Shown: positions 28,069 to 36,338, counted from the stretch's first letter. The stretch is 58,425 nt of DNA from Algoriphagus locisalis (GCF_900116615.1 NZ_FPBF01000010.1:1-58425); one strand, 5' to 3'. Notes: generated by a model not told the origin, from the letters alone. A program made the numbers and translations.

Positions 28069-28676
28069 GGATTCGTTTTGGATAATCGACTGAGTGTCTC
28101 CCTGCTTACGCCTAGATAGGAGGCAATCATCGCTTTAGGAACTCGTTGGATTAATCCGGGGTAAACTGAAAGGATATGGTGATATCGGTCACTGGCATTG
28201 CTGCTTAAAAAGCATAGAATCCTTTTTTGCAATGTCAGAAGAGCAAGCGTGGTTTTCTTAAGGAAGAATGTTTCCATTTTAGGAAGTGCCTGACACAGCT
28301 TATCTCTCTGTTCCAAGGTCAAAGAAAAGGCGGTGGTTTTTTCTAAGCAATCTATTGTTAAGGTTGCTTTTGATTGTGTATGATAGGCTTCCGAGTCTGT
28401 AATCCATCGGTTTTCCATCCCAAACTGCAAGATGTGTTCTTTCCCTGTAGCGTCCAGTTTGGTGACTCTCAACAAACCGTCCAGTACAAAATATTCGTGC
28501 TGGGCATTATCTCCTTCGTGGAGGATGATCTGATGTTTTTTAAAATGCCTTAATTGGAAATGATCCAATACAAAGTCTAATTCCTGTTCTGACAAACAGA
28601 CAAACTCCTCGATTTCTTTTCTCAGCCTATCAGTAGTAGATAAGTTAGATTGGTCTGTTTCATTTTTGGTAAACAT
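28065..28676 (-). CDS. Crp/Fnr-family transcriptional regulator
   Basis: 203 residues. An N-terminal cyclic-nucleotide-binding-type jelly roll (LRHFKKHQIILHEGDNAQHE, YFVLDGLLRVTKLDATGKEH) is followed by a helical linker and a short C-terminal HTH with recognition helix SYLGVSRETLSRLSK. The Cys residues needed for an Fnr iron-sulfur cluster are absent and the cAMP-contact motif is degenerate, so the effector is unknown. It is probably cotranscribed with the small ORF and aldo/keto reductase downstream. Confidence 0.9.
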   Translation of the reverse strand: MFTKNETDQSNLSTTDRLRKEIEEFVCLSEQELDFVLDHFQLRHFKKHQIILHEGDNAQHEYFVLDGLLRVTKLDATGKEHILQFGMENRWITDSEAYHTQSKATLTIDCLEKTTAFSLTLEQRDKLCQALPKMETFFLKKTTLALLTLQKRILCFLSSNASDRYHHILSVYPGLIQRVPKAMIASYLGVSRETLSRLSKTNP

Positions 28677-28785
28677 TGGATAAATGGTATCGTTTTGTTG
28701 ATTTTTTTAGCTGAACAGCAGTGTTTTGAATGGTTACTCCATAAAAAAAGAAGGTTTGAAAATAAGAGCGAAAAAAGGCTTTTTC

Positions 28786-29160
28786 CTACTGTTCTTGGAT
28801 AAATTCCCCTTTTTGGATGACCAATTCATTTCCCCATTGGGTGATAGCTTCCAGAATTGGAACGAAACTTTGACCAAGTTCAGTAAGGCTATAGACCACT
28901 TTAATTGGAGGCTTTTTTCCATACACTTTTCTGGAAACCATTCCGTCTTTTTCCAGTTGTTTCAACTGCAAGCTTAATGTCATTTCTGTAACAGAAGGCA
29001 TTTCCTTACGGAGTTCGCTATATCTTTTTGCCCCGTCTTTTAGATGGTAAAGGATGACCGCTTTCCATTTTCCTCCCACCAGATCCATCGTCAGACTTAC
29101 TGTGCAGGGATAGGTTTTTTGGTTCAGCTTCACGTATTCGCTAAGGCATTCTGTTTTCAT
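28786..29160 (-). CDS. HxlR-family transcriptional regulator (first pair)
   Basis: 124 residues, winged-helix HxlR fold: CTVSLTMDLVGGKWKAVILY, YSELRKEMPSVTEMTLSLQL, LEKDGMVSRKVYGKKPPIKV. Cys residues lie at 5 and 19, a position where redox-sensing HxlR members have theirs. It is divergent from a flavodoxin-fold quinone reductase 86 bp away, the usual arrangement for electrophile- or quinone-sensing HxlR repressors. Confidence 0.92.
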   Translation of the reverse strand: MKTECLSEYVKLNQKTYPCTVSLTMDLVGGKWKAVILYHLKDGAKRYSELRKEMPSVTEMTLSLQLKQLEKDGMVSRKVYGKKPPIKVVYSLTELGQSFVPILEAITQWGNELVIQKGEFIQEQ

Positions 29161-29189
29161 AGGAAGTTTTTTTGCACCTATCGAATTAG

Positions 29190-29234
29190 ATAGTTATTGT
29201 AAAAATAAATCACTAAAAATAGTTTTGCAACTAT
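29190..29234 (+). promoter_or_regulatory. Promoter with overlapping palindrome between HxlR and quinone reductase genes
   Basis: The plus-strand promoter has TTG at 29197-29199 and a perfect TAnnTTTG element (TAGTTTTG) at 29220-29227, 20 nt apart. A perfect inverted repeat ATAGTT-TTGC-AACTAT (29219-29234) overlaps the -7 element, and a third ATAGTT half-site lies at 29190-29195. A repressor bound here would block the reductase promoter; HxlR is the obvious candidate. Confidence 0.6.
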
Positions 29235-29246
29235 AATAAATATAGT

Positions 29247-29789
29247 ATGACTTTAATCATTTTGGCACATCCGACTTTCGAAACGTCTACAGCCAACAAA
29301 ACAATTATTGAAGAATTGGAGAAAAGCAACCTGGAGTTAGAGATCCGTGATTTACACCAGTTGTATCCTGATTTTAAAATTGATCCCCAAATAGAACAGG
29401 AGTTTTTAGTGAGGCATGATACTGTATTGTTTCAATATCCGTTTTATTGGTACAATATGCCGGCTATTTTGAAGCAATGGTTTGATGTAGTATTTGAACA
29501 TCAATTTGCTTTCGGTTCAAAGGGGGATAAGCTGAAAGGGAAAAACTTTCTGGCCAGTTTTACTGTAGGAGGGAAGGAAAAAGAGTATACCTTATTGGAA
29601 AAGCATCACTTTAAGGTATATGAATTTTGCAAGAATCTGGAGCAAACCTGTTATTTCGCCCAAATGAACCTCATTGACCCTATTTATTCTTTCAGAACGT
29701 CGAAGGCAGATGGGTACACAGCTAGCGAGATAAGGAAAACGGCAAAAGCCCATGCGGCTAAACTGATTGAGCAACTAGAGGAACTATGA
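29247..29789 (+). CDS. Flavodoxin-fold NAD(P)H oxidoreductase (first pair)
   Basis: 180 residues, KefF/MdaB-like. The N-terminal TLIILAHPTFETSTANK forms the FMN phosphate loop, and VLFQYPFYWYNMPAILKQWF is the conserved flavin/quinone segment. Such enzymes carry out two-electron reduction of quinones and electrophiles using FMN. It is divergently transcribed from the HxlR gene and followed 50 bp later by an NTF2-like gene. Confidence 0.92.
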   Translation: MTLIILAHPTFETSTANKTIIEELEKSNLELEIRDLHQLYPDFKIDPQIEQEFLVRHDTVLFQYPFYWYNMPAILKQWFDVVFEHQFAFGSKGDKLKGKNFLASFTVGGKEKEYTLLEKHHFKVYEFCKNLEQTCYFAQMNLIDPIYSFRTSKADGYTASEIRKTAKAHAAKLIEQLEEL

Positions 29790-29839
29790 GTTTTTCTACA
29801 CCAGATTAAATGTTTAACCCTTAATGAATTGCCTGAATT

Positions 29840-30217
29840 ATGACCATTAAAGTATCAAGCCCAAAATGTGGGAATTCACCAAAAATGGCCTTTCTAAAAG
29901 AGTTTAAAACTGCCTATGCCAAAGGAGACCATGATTTTTTAAAGGAAAGTGTCACTGATGAAATTGTTTGGAATAAAATCGGTGATAAGAAAACAGAGGG
30001 AAAGAATAATTTTATTCGTGAATTAAAAGAAGGAGTTTCTTTAAAGGTTCATGAACTCCTCATTGACCAGATTCTGTCACATGGAAAAGAAGGGGCTGTC
30101 AATGGGGAAATCAAATTGGAGAATGGTAAATCAGTTGCCTTTTCCGATTTTTTTATTTTCCAAGGAGCCAAAGGCACAAAAATCAAATCAATCACTTCTT
30201 ATACAATTGAACTATAA
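29840..30217 (+). CDS. NTF2/SnoaL-like protein
   Basis: 125 residues. The NTF2-like cone fold is suggested by FLKEFKTAYAKGDHDFLKES, DEIVWNKIGDKKTEGKNNFI and KSVAFSDFFIFQGAKGTKIK. Members may be enzymes or binding proteins; no catalytic set can be picked out here. It lies in the same direction as the quinone reductase and may be cotranscribed. Start ATG 29840 gives a slightly long N-terminus; ATG 29885 (MAFLKEFK) is an alternative. Confidence 0.8.
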   Translation: MTIKVSSPKCGNSPKMAFLKEFKTAYAKGDHDFLKESVTDEIVWNKIGDKKTEGKNNFIRELKEGVSLKVHELLIDQILSHGKEGAVNGEIKLENGKSVAFSDFFIFQGAKGTKIKSITSYTIEL

Positions 30218-30279
30218 GATCGAGGGGTAGGCCGTGATGGTTGATCATGCAAAATTCGAGGTGTTTAAATAATAAGTAT

Positions 30280-30546
30280 ATGAAATCGAGCATGTCGGAA
30301 GCGTCACACTACTTGTCCCGAAATTAATTCGGGAGATTGATGATTATTCACCCTGCGAGATTCCATCCCGTATCCTTCGTCACGGGACAGGTTGTGGCCT
30401 TTGAAAGACAAATTATAAACATATGAAATCAAGCATGACCCGAAGCGACACACAGAGGGATGATTATAATTCATGCGAAGATTCCATCCCGTATCCTTCG
30501 TCACGGGACAGGTTGTGGCCATTAAAAATCAAATTATAAACACATG
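30280..30546 (+). repeat. Duplicated leader segments upstream of the hydrolase gene
   Basis: Two near-identical blocks (30340-30427 and 30459-30548) contain ATTCCATCCCGTATCCTTCG, then TCACGGGACAGGTTGTGGCC, then AAATTATAAACAYATGAAA. The ATGAAATCRAGCATG of each block lies at 30280 and 30423, and the real gene starts with the third ATGAAA at 30544. Each block has a CCCGT/ACGGG hairpin. This is a tandem duplication of a gene's leader and start region, with periods of 143 and 121 bp. Confidence 0.85.
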
Positions 30547-31578
30547 AAAAAGCTGCTATTCTTACTCATAGGATCAAGTTTCATCATCGCCTGTAGTGAG
30601 CAAACTGAAATTAATACCGGCAAAACTCATCAAGATTACTTGATCAACAGTACGGACAGTGTGAAAATATTTGTAAGGGAGTTTCAGGATCCTGTAAATG
30701 AAACCTTATTCCCTTATCCTCTTTTATTAATTCATGGAGGTGGGCCAGGAGCCATTGCTTCATTTGATGTAGCTGTTCCGAATGGTTCGTTTGGCAGATC
30801 ATTGGCTGAAAAAGGGATCAAAGTTTATTTGATGAATATCAGAGGATGGGAATCATCCACCTTACCGAAATACGAGGAAAGTGATTCGACATTGGTTATA
30901 GGCAATCATTTGGAGGCGTATAATGACATCAAAAGTGTGGTGGATTTTATCAAAGAGAAAGATAACAAGGATAAGATCTCTCTTTTTGGATGGGCTACAG
31001 GCGGACATTGGGGCGGATATTTTGCCTCCAAGAATTCTTCAGATTTAGCCCATTTTATTTCCTTGAACTCCCTGTATGGAACCAATGCACCTTGGGAACT
31101 GAAGCAGTATTTTTGGCATGAGGGAGATACCACCAAATTCAAAAAAGGTGACTTGTTCAGGACTTCGGATAAACAAGGTCTGGTTAGAAAATGGATGGAA
31201 ACCATTCCTGTCGCAAATAAAGACGAGTGGAGAGATTCTTTGGTCATGGAGGGCTATAGGAAAACAGCAGTAAGTTTTGGGAAGGATACCACCCGGATGA
31301 CTGTGCCGGGAGGTTATCGAGAGGAAAGTTTTTACATGTCTCAGGGTCGAAAATACTGGACAGCAGAGAATATTAATGTTCCGTCGTTGATAATCAGAAC
31401 TGAACTTGATTTTTGGTCACGTCCTGATGATTTGAAGGCATTTGAACAGGATTTACCATCTACGGTAGAAAGAAGGATCATTGAAATACCAGGTACTCAT
31501 TATGTATTCCTTGATAGATTGGAAAAAGGTAAAGGGGAGCTGATAGAAGAGCTGGTTGGTTTTCTCAAAATGGAATAG
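30544..31578 (+). CDS. Alpha/beta-hydrolase-fold lipoprotein with altered nucleophile elbow
   Basis: 344 residues. The lipoprotein signal ends IIACSE (Cys17). The hydrolase fold is clear: LLLIHGGGPGAIASFD (oxyanion HGGGPG), MNIRGWESS, then the elbow LFGWATGGHWGGYFAS, a candidate acid in TELDFWSRPDDL and His in IPGTHYVFLD. At the nucleophile position (151) there is Ala where Ser is expected (GxSxG). It may be inactive, use another residue, or serve as a binding protein. The proximal leader is duplicated. Confidence 0.85.
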   Translation: MKKLLFLLIGSSFIIACSEQTEINTGKTHQDYLINSTDSVKIFVREFQDPVNETLFPYPLLLIHGGGPGAIASFDVAVPNGSFGRSLAEKGIKVYLMNIRGWESSTLPKYEESDSTLVIGNHLEAYNDIKSVVDFIKEKDNKDKISLFGWATGGHWGGYFASKNSSDLAHFISLNSLYGTNAPWELKQYFWHEGDTTKFKKGDLFRTSDKQGLVRKWMETIPVANKDEWRDSLVMEGYRKTAVSFGKDTTRMTVPGGYREESFYMSQGRKYWTAENINVPSLIIRTELDFWSRPDDLKAFEQDLPSTVERRIIEIPGTHYVFLDRLEKGKGELIEELVGFLKME

Positions 31579-31587
31579 AACCCCTGT

Positions 31588-31625
31588 AAAATCGATTATA
31601 CTTTACATCAGATTTGGCTTTTTTG
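31588..31625 (+). terminator. Terminator after the hydrolase-fold gene
   Basis: AAATC (31589-31593) pairs with GATTT (31611-31615), followed by GGCTTTTTTG. The same sequence recurs at 32763-32796 with the stem changed on both sides to AAACC/GGTTT, a compensatory pair of changes that supports the structure. Confidence 0.55.
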
Positions 31626-31729
31626 CAGCCTATTAACATTGCGCAGGAAAATCGTTCCAGAATTCCCCGATACGCTTATTTCAGGCTCAGTGCGTCCTGC
31701 AAAAACGCTATGCCCGTAATAATTGGAAA

Positions 31730-32260
31730 TTAAAAAGACTTTAAAAAATTTTTATACAGTGGGACGCTCCTTTCAATCCATTCCCTTGAAGAGTTTAATT
31801 CAATTCCGTAATACGCGAAAAGTGGCTGATAATCAGCTTTTACATAGGTAAAGGTAAGTTCAAATGGAGCAGTCAATTGTTCTAATGTATAGTTGTATTT
31901 TCCTGTTTGGGTATATTCATTTTCGTCTATTCCCACAGACATTGCCAAAGCAATTTTCTTTCCCGATAGCTTATAGCCACTTTTACTTCCATAAGCCCAG
32001 CCATAGGTAAGGACTTCATCTAACCATTTTTTTAAAAACGGAGGGCAATTAAACCAATATAAAGGGAACTGGAATATAATTTTACTGTATTGCTCTACTA
32101 ATTTCTGTTCTGCTGACACATCAATTTTTCCGTTAGGATAAACTTCGTGCAACAGATGAATATCATATTTTTCAGGAGACTTGTTCAGCTCTTCTATCCA
32201 TCGTTTATTGATGATGGAATTTCGAATATCTGGGTGGATGACAATTACTAATGTTTTCAT
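31730..32260 (-). CDS. Flavodoxin-fold NAD(P)H oxidoreductase (second pair)
   Basis: 176 residues: KTLVIVIHPDIRNSIINKRW and IIFQFPLYWFNCPPFLKKWL mark the KefF/MdaB-like quinone reductase family. It is divergent from the second HxlR gene (79 bp apart), mirroring the pair at 28786-29789 in opposite orientation. The proteins of the two pairs are only distantly similar, so this is not a recent duplication. Confidence 0.92.
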   Translation of the reverse strand: MKTLVIVIHPDIRNSIINKRWIEELNKSPEKYDIHLLHEVYPNGKIDVSAEQKLVEQYSKIIFQFPLYWFNCPPFLKKWLDEVLTYGWAYGSKSGYKLSGKKIALAMSVGIDENEYTQTGKYNYTLEQLTAPFELTFTYVKADYQPLFAYYGIELNSSREWIERSVPLYKNFLKSF

Positions 32261-32339
32261 ATTGAAACAAAATTAGATGATAAAAGGCTAAATTCGTATG
32301 TGAACGACCAATTGCAGGGTACTATAAAAAATGTAAGTG

Positions 32340-32702
32340 ATGACAAAAATAAAAAAGACATCAACCCATTTTCAAAACAAAAAGGAATTAGAGAATGAAT
32401 GTGCTGAGGTTTTTGCTTCAAATATTATTGGCGGGCAATGGGCTTTAGCCATTTGTTGTTACCTGATAAACGGAAAGCATAGATTTGGAGAATTGAAAAA
32501 ATGTTTACCCAATATAACAGAACGAATGCTTTCACTTCAACTAAGGAAATTGGAAGAAAATAAACTTGTGAAACGAACAGTTTATGCAGAAGTTCCGCCT
32601 CGTGTGGAATATGAATTAACCTCGATTGGCCATGAACTAAAACCTTTAATAAAAGAACTTGAAAACTGGGGTGTCAGATATAAAAAACACATCCGCAAGT
32701 AA
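32340..32702 (+). CDS. HxlR-family transcriptional regulator (second pair)
   Basis: 120 residues from ATG 32340 (a GTG at 32337 precedes it). HxlR winged helix: FASNIIGGQWALAICCYLIN, FGELKKCLPNITERMLSLQL, LEENKLVKRTVYAEVPPRVE. Several Cys residues occur, including a CC pair in the first helix region, compatible with thiol-based sensing. It probably represses the divergent quinone reductase gene. Confidence 0.92.
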   Translation: MTKIKKTSTHFQNKKELENECAEVFASNIIGGQWALAICCYLINGKHRFGELKKCLPNITERMLSLQLRKLEENKLVKRTVYAEVPPRVEYELTSIGHELKPLIKELENWGVRYKKHIRK

Positions 32703-32762
32703 CTAGTATGGCCTCACAACAAAGACTTTCCTGGGTAATCAAAAATAAAGAAAACTGCCGCA

Positions 32763-32796
32763 AAACCGATTATATTTTATAGTAGGTTTGGCCTTT
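32763..32796 (+). terminator. Terminator after the second HxlR gene
   Basis: AAACC (32763-32767) pairs with GGTTT (32785-32789), followed by GGCCTTTTTG. It is homologous to the hairpin at 31588, with a compensatory base-pair change. It lies 60 bp after the hxlR stop. Confidence 0.55.
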
Positions 32797-32956
32797 TTGC
32801 TAACAAAACACGAGTTACTCTGGCTTTCTAATCCTTCCATAAAAATAGTCTAGAGGATATTTTCCGGCTCCTGTAAGAATAAGCAAACTGAAAATTATCA
32901 GGTTCACAGGAAATGACCGTTCTAATAGCTATTAAGTGATCAAAATTGAATTAACA

Positions 32957-33409
32957 ATGACAAAGGAGGAATATCCAAAAGTATATCTCTATCGAAGAGT
33001 GGTTCAAGCTAAACTGTTCATTGACTCAAACTATGCTGACAAAATTGATGTAGACAATATTTCTGATGAGGCTTATTTTTCAAAATTCCATTTCATCAGG
33101 CTTTTTAAGTCAATTTATGGAAAAACACCCCACCAATACCTGAAGTCAGTCCGAATTGAAAAAGCCCAACACCTGTTAAAAAAAGGACTTTCTGTGACAG
33201 AAGTATGCAGTTCGGTTGGTTTTGACAGCCTGTCTTCCTTTAGTGGTTTATTTAAACGAATGATTGGGGAATCGCCTTCTGCCTATTCAAAAAATTATAG
33301 AAAAACTTTTAGTGAAATCCGCAAAAGGCCTTTGGCATTTATTCCAAGTTGTTATGCGTCTCAGCATGGATGGACTGAGAATAGCAATTTTGAAGAAGTT
33401 GTGGAATAA
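32957..33409 (+). CDS. Small AraC-family regulator (HTH domain only)
   Basis: About 150 residues from ATG 32957 (GTG 32936 is an alternative). It consists almost only of the AraC double HTH: DKIDVDNISDEAYFSKFHFI, SIYGKTPHQYLKSVRIEKAQ, VTEVCSSVGFDSLSSFSGLF. No ligand-binding domain is present. It is followed by a VOC protein and a DUF1569 protein in a tight run, which it may control; the VOC protein could supply ligand sensing. Confidence 0.9.
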   Translation: MTKEEYPKVYLYRRVVQAKLFIDSNYADKIDVDNISDEAYFSKFHFIRLFKSIYGKTPHQYLKSVRIEKAQHLLKKGLSVTEVCSSVGFDSLSSFSGLFKRMIGESPSAYSKNYRKTFSEIRKRPLAFIPSCYASQHGWTENSNFEEVVE

Positions 33410-33456
33410 TTTCTTCCCTAGTATTGCATAGGATTTAATAAATAAAACAGAATGCT

Positions 33457-33888
33457 ATGATTACTAAAATGACTATCACAAACGTCAATGTTATTGATCA
33501 GGAAAGTGCTTATGATTTCTATGTCAATAAGTTAGGTTTTGCTGTGGTGGATGATATTCCGATGGGTGATTCCAGGTGGTTGACGGTTTCACCTCCGGAG
33601 CAGCCCGACCTACAACTTGTTTTGTTTCCTGTTAAAGTGAGTAAAATGTTTCCAAAAGAGGTTGCTGAAAATTTAATTGAGCTAATCAGAAAAGGGGTTT
33701 TTGGATGCGGTGTTTTTACTTGTAAAGACATTTTTGCCACTTATGAGGAACTCAAGATGAAGGGTGTGGAATTTATAAAACCGCCAACAAAGGAGTTTTA
33801 TGGGACGGAGGCATTGTTTAAAGACGATTCAGGAAATTTCTTTTCATTACAACCCATAAATAATTTCGGAGATGAAAACAGTATTTGA
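33457..33888 (+). CDS. VOC-family (glyoxalase/bleomycin-resistance-like) protein
   Basis: 143 residues. Paired betaalphabetabetabeta modules: NVNVIDQESAYDFYVNKLGF, DSRWLTVSPPEQPDLQLVLF, then FYGTEALFKDDSGNFFSLQP. Conserved Glu/His metal ligands of the superfamily are only partly present, so both enzymatic and binding roles remain open. It overlaps the next gene by 17 bp and lies 47 bp after the AraC gene. Confidence 0.88.
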   Translation: MITKMTITNVNVIDQESAYDFYVNKLGFAVVDDIPMGDSRWLTVSPPEQPDLQLVLFPVKVSKMFPKEVAENLIELIRKGVFGCGVFTCKDIFATYEELKMKGVEFIKPPTKEFYGTEALFKDDSGNFFSLQPINNFGDENSI

Positions 33889-34327
33889 TAAATCCACCAA
33901 TGAGGAATTGATTAAAAGGATCAGTTCCCTTTCCGAAAAAAGTAAAGCTCGTTGGGGAAAAATGACTGTTTATCAGATGATCCGACATTTTAATTTATGG
34001 GACCAATGGGTATTGGGGATTGATAATGAAATTCTGTACAAACAGAGTTTTCTGGGTAAGATTATTGGGAAAATAATGCTCCATAGTACTGTCAAAGATG
34101 ATAAACCCTTTGGGAAAAATATTCCTGCCGGTGCAAATTTTATAATTAAGGCGCGCAACGGGGATTTTGATTTTCAAAAAAGGAAGTGGATTGATTTAAC
34201 TTCAAAATTTAAGACCTATAATAATCCTGATTTTATCCACGGGTTGTTCGGGAAAATGAATGAAGATCAAATCGGGATTTTTGTTTACAAGCATTATGAC
34301 CATCATTTGAGGCAATTTGGAGTTTGA
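33872..34327 (+). CDS. DUF1569 (DinB-like) protein
   Basis: 151 residues. The opening FDKSTNEELIKRISSLSEKS, then KARWGKMTVYQMIRHFNLWD and the C-terminal NEDQIGIFVYKHYDHHLRQF match the DUF1569 members of the DinB superfamily, with His residues at the DinB-like metal sites. Function unknown; many are linked to stress regulons. Its 17-bp overlap with the VOC gene shows translational coupling. Confidence 0.85.
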   Translation: MKTVFDKSTNEELIKRISSLSEKSKARWGKMTVYQMIRHFNLWDQWVLGIDNEILYKQSFLGKIIGKIMLHSTVKDDKPFGKNIPAGANFIIKARNGDFDFQKRKWIDLTSKFKTYNNPDFIHGLFGKMNEDQIGIFVYKHYDHHLRQFGV

Positions 34328-34433
34328 GCAACTTAAAGAAACCTTTCCCTTGCTTTTTTTGACCGATGCGGGATTGATGGGCCGCCATGTCATGTCCCAG
34401 CAGGGGAGATGGCCTAATGCCGATTCTGATTAG

Positions 34434-34853
34434 GAAATGCTCCGCGCTCCTGAGTTGGTCCATACCGGTTCCTCAGCTTACTACCGGGCAGATCTGGATC
34501 AGATTACCATGCCGGAGAAAAGGCTCTTTGCATCCGCTGAGCAATATTTTGGGGTACTGTACCATGAGATCTGCCATTCTACAGGGCACCCATCCAGATT
34601 AAACAGGGTAGGAGTTTCAGAACCTCAGCAATTTGCAAATGGATTTTACGCTAAAGAAGAATTAATAGCCGAGATGGGAGCAGGGTACCTGAATAACTTT
34701 ACCGGGATATTGGATCAGAATCTGTTGGAAAACTCGGCAGCATACATCCAAAACTGGCTAAACGAACTTCGAAACGACAGGCACCTACTGATAGAGGCTG
34801 CCAGCAAAGCCCAGAAGGCCGTGGATTACATCCTGATGGAGGCTCCGTTTTAA
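34434..34853 (+). pseudogene. 3' fragment of ardC (zincin half)
   Basis: The last 139 codons of an ardC homologue, reading APELVHTGSSAYYRADLDQI to DYILMEAPF and stop, nearly identical to 26270-26679. Homology begins abruptly near 34432, where the preceding bases do not match ardC. It includes the HEICH motif but not the DNA-binding domain. A block at 34636-34668 (ANGFYAKEE against ASEFYSREE in the intact gene) is far more diverged than the rest, so this is a mosaic of another allele and not a plain recent duplicate. An ATG at 34437 could allow translation of a truncated protein. Confidence 0.88.
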
Positions 34854-34864
34854 TAATAGAAGTT

Positions 34865-34907
34865 TGGCTCAAACAGATGGTAATTTGTTTGAGCCAGCTT
34901 TAATTTT
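34865..34907 (+). terminator. Rho-independent terminator after the ardC fragment
   Basis: TGGCTCAAACA (34865-34875) pairs with TGTTTGAGCCA (34886-34896), 11 bp, 10-nt loop, followed by a T-rich tract. It is unrelated to the hairpin after the intact ardC. Confidence 0.8.
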
Positions 34908-35024
34908 TTTGTCACGGATTTATGAAGGGTTTTTTGGAAAAGTAATGTATTGCAAAAACCAATTTTCACTAGCCTTAAAGTGAGTGGTAAACTGTCCTGA
35001 TTTGGTAAGGGTGGACGTAAACTG

Positions 35025-36338
35025 TTAGAGGGAATTTAAACTTTTACTCTTCTTAATGGACTTGGTAATTTTATAATCAAATACATACCAAGTGCCAACC
35101 GCAAATAAAGTTAATATCAGGGACACAAATGCAATTGAACTCCAGGAACTGGCATATCGGCTGATCATGAAGAAATACATATAACCTACAATCAATACAG
35201 CAAAGCCCCAGTTAACATACTTCCATTTTCCCATTACATTCGTGTTTTTCGCTTTTTTGGATGTGGCCTGTCTTTTCAAAGCAATCCAAATCCCTGTCAG
35301 CACCAAACCACAAATGGATAAGCCTCCCAGAAACCAAATAATCTTGGTAGTCAGACCGCCCCAATTGCCAAAATGCAACGGATCGGCTATATCATTCAGA
35401 TACATGACTGTAGGAATGTTTTCTGCTTTCTGTACTCCTACCACCTGGTTGTCCAAAGGATCTACATAGACTCTGTTGGATCTTTTTCGTACCAATTGAA
35501 CATGGCTTTTTCCCCGGATATAGATAGGTTGGCTGCTGTCCTTGCCAGGTACAATACCGCCGATTTTAAGGCCTGGAATAGCTGCCAGTGCTTGCTGCGC
35601 TGCCTGATCATAATCCAGCTGGTAGGAAAAAACAGTGGTGTCTGGGATTTCATTTGGTCTAATTTCGAGTTTAGGTGGGATAGGATTTGAAATATCAGAT
35701 ACATTGCCCAGGTTGGTCCGTTCTATAAAATACCAGATCCCTGTAATTGAGATTAAAAGGGCAAAGGGTAAGGACCAAAGACCGACTACCCTGTGTAAAC
35801 TACGGAAGAAGACAAGAGGACCTTTTTTTTGCTTCAATTCCAGAAATTTTTGCCACCATTTCTTGTAGAAAACCAATGCGGTGATAAATGCTGTCATCAG
35901 GAAAAAGGCAAAAACCAACACCAGAAAATAGCCGATCTGGTAAAACGGCATAAACATGTAATAATGCAAATCCCTGAAAAAGCGCTGGAAAGTCACCGTG
36001 GTACTCCCGGTCACTTTTCCCTGATACGGGTCCACAAAGACATATTTTCTATGGCCATTTACTTCCACATAGGCTATGTCATTCAGATAGGGTTCTTCCG
36101 CCATCACCCAATAGGAAAGATTTCCCGTAGGGTATTCCTTGCGAATCTGATCAACCAAAAGATTGTAAGAAACTCTTTCGCCCTGCGGAGAAGCCCTAAG
36201 TCCCGGATAATACAACCAATCCATTTCATTGCTTATGGTAGCCATCGTGCCGGAAAAGCATACTATAAAAAATAGTATGCTCAACTTGATCCCAATCCAA
36301 CTGTGGATTTTAAATAAGGTCTTTTTTTGAAGCTTCAC
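35025..36338 (-). CDS. PepSY-associated membrane protein (iron-uptake linked)
   Basis: 437 residues with four main membrane helices: one near the N-terminus (IKLSILFFIVCFSGTMATI), one near 145 (FFLMTAFITALVFYKKWW), one near 200 (LPFALLISITGIWYFIE) and more near the C-terminus. The start KIHSWIGIKLSILFFIVCFS and the middle SLHRVVGLWSLPFALLISIT are typical of PepSY-TM proteins, in which these His are thought to bind haem. It follows a TonB-dependent siderophore receptor by 17 bp. Such proteins are thought to reduce ferric siderophores at the inner membrane (family inference). Confidence 0.88.
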   Translation of the reverse strand: MKLQKKTLFKIHSWIGIKLSILFFIVCFSGTMATISNEMDWLYYPGLRASPQGERVSYNLLVDQIRKEYPTGNLSYWVMAEEPYLNDIAYVEVNGHRKYVFVDPYQGKVTGSTTVTFQRFFRDLHYYMFMPFYQIGYFLVLVFAFFLMTAFITALVFYKKWWQKFLELKQKKGPLVFFRSLHRVVGLWSLPFALLISITGIWYFIERTNLGNVSDISNPIPPKLEIRPNEIPDTTVFSYQLDYDQAAQQALAAIPGLKIGGIVPGKDSSQPIYIRGKSHVQLVRKRSNRVYVDPLDNQVVGVQKAENIPTVMYLNDIADPLHFGNWGGLTTKIIWFLGGLSICGLVLTGIWIALKRQATSKKAKNTNVMGKWKYVNWGFAVLIVGYMYFFMISRYASSWSSIAFVSLILTLFAVGTWYVFDYKITKSIKKSKSLNSL

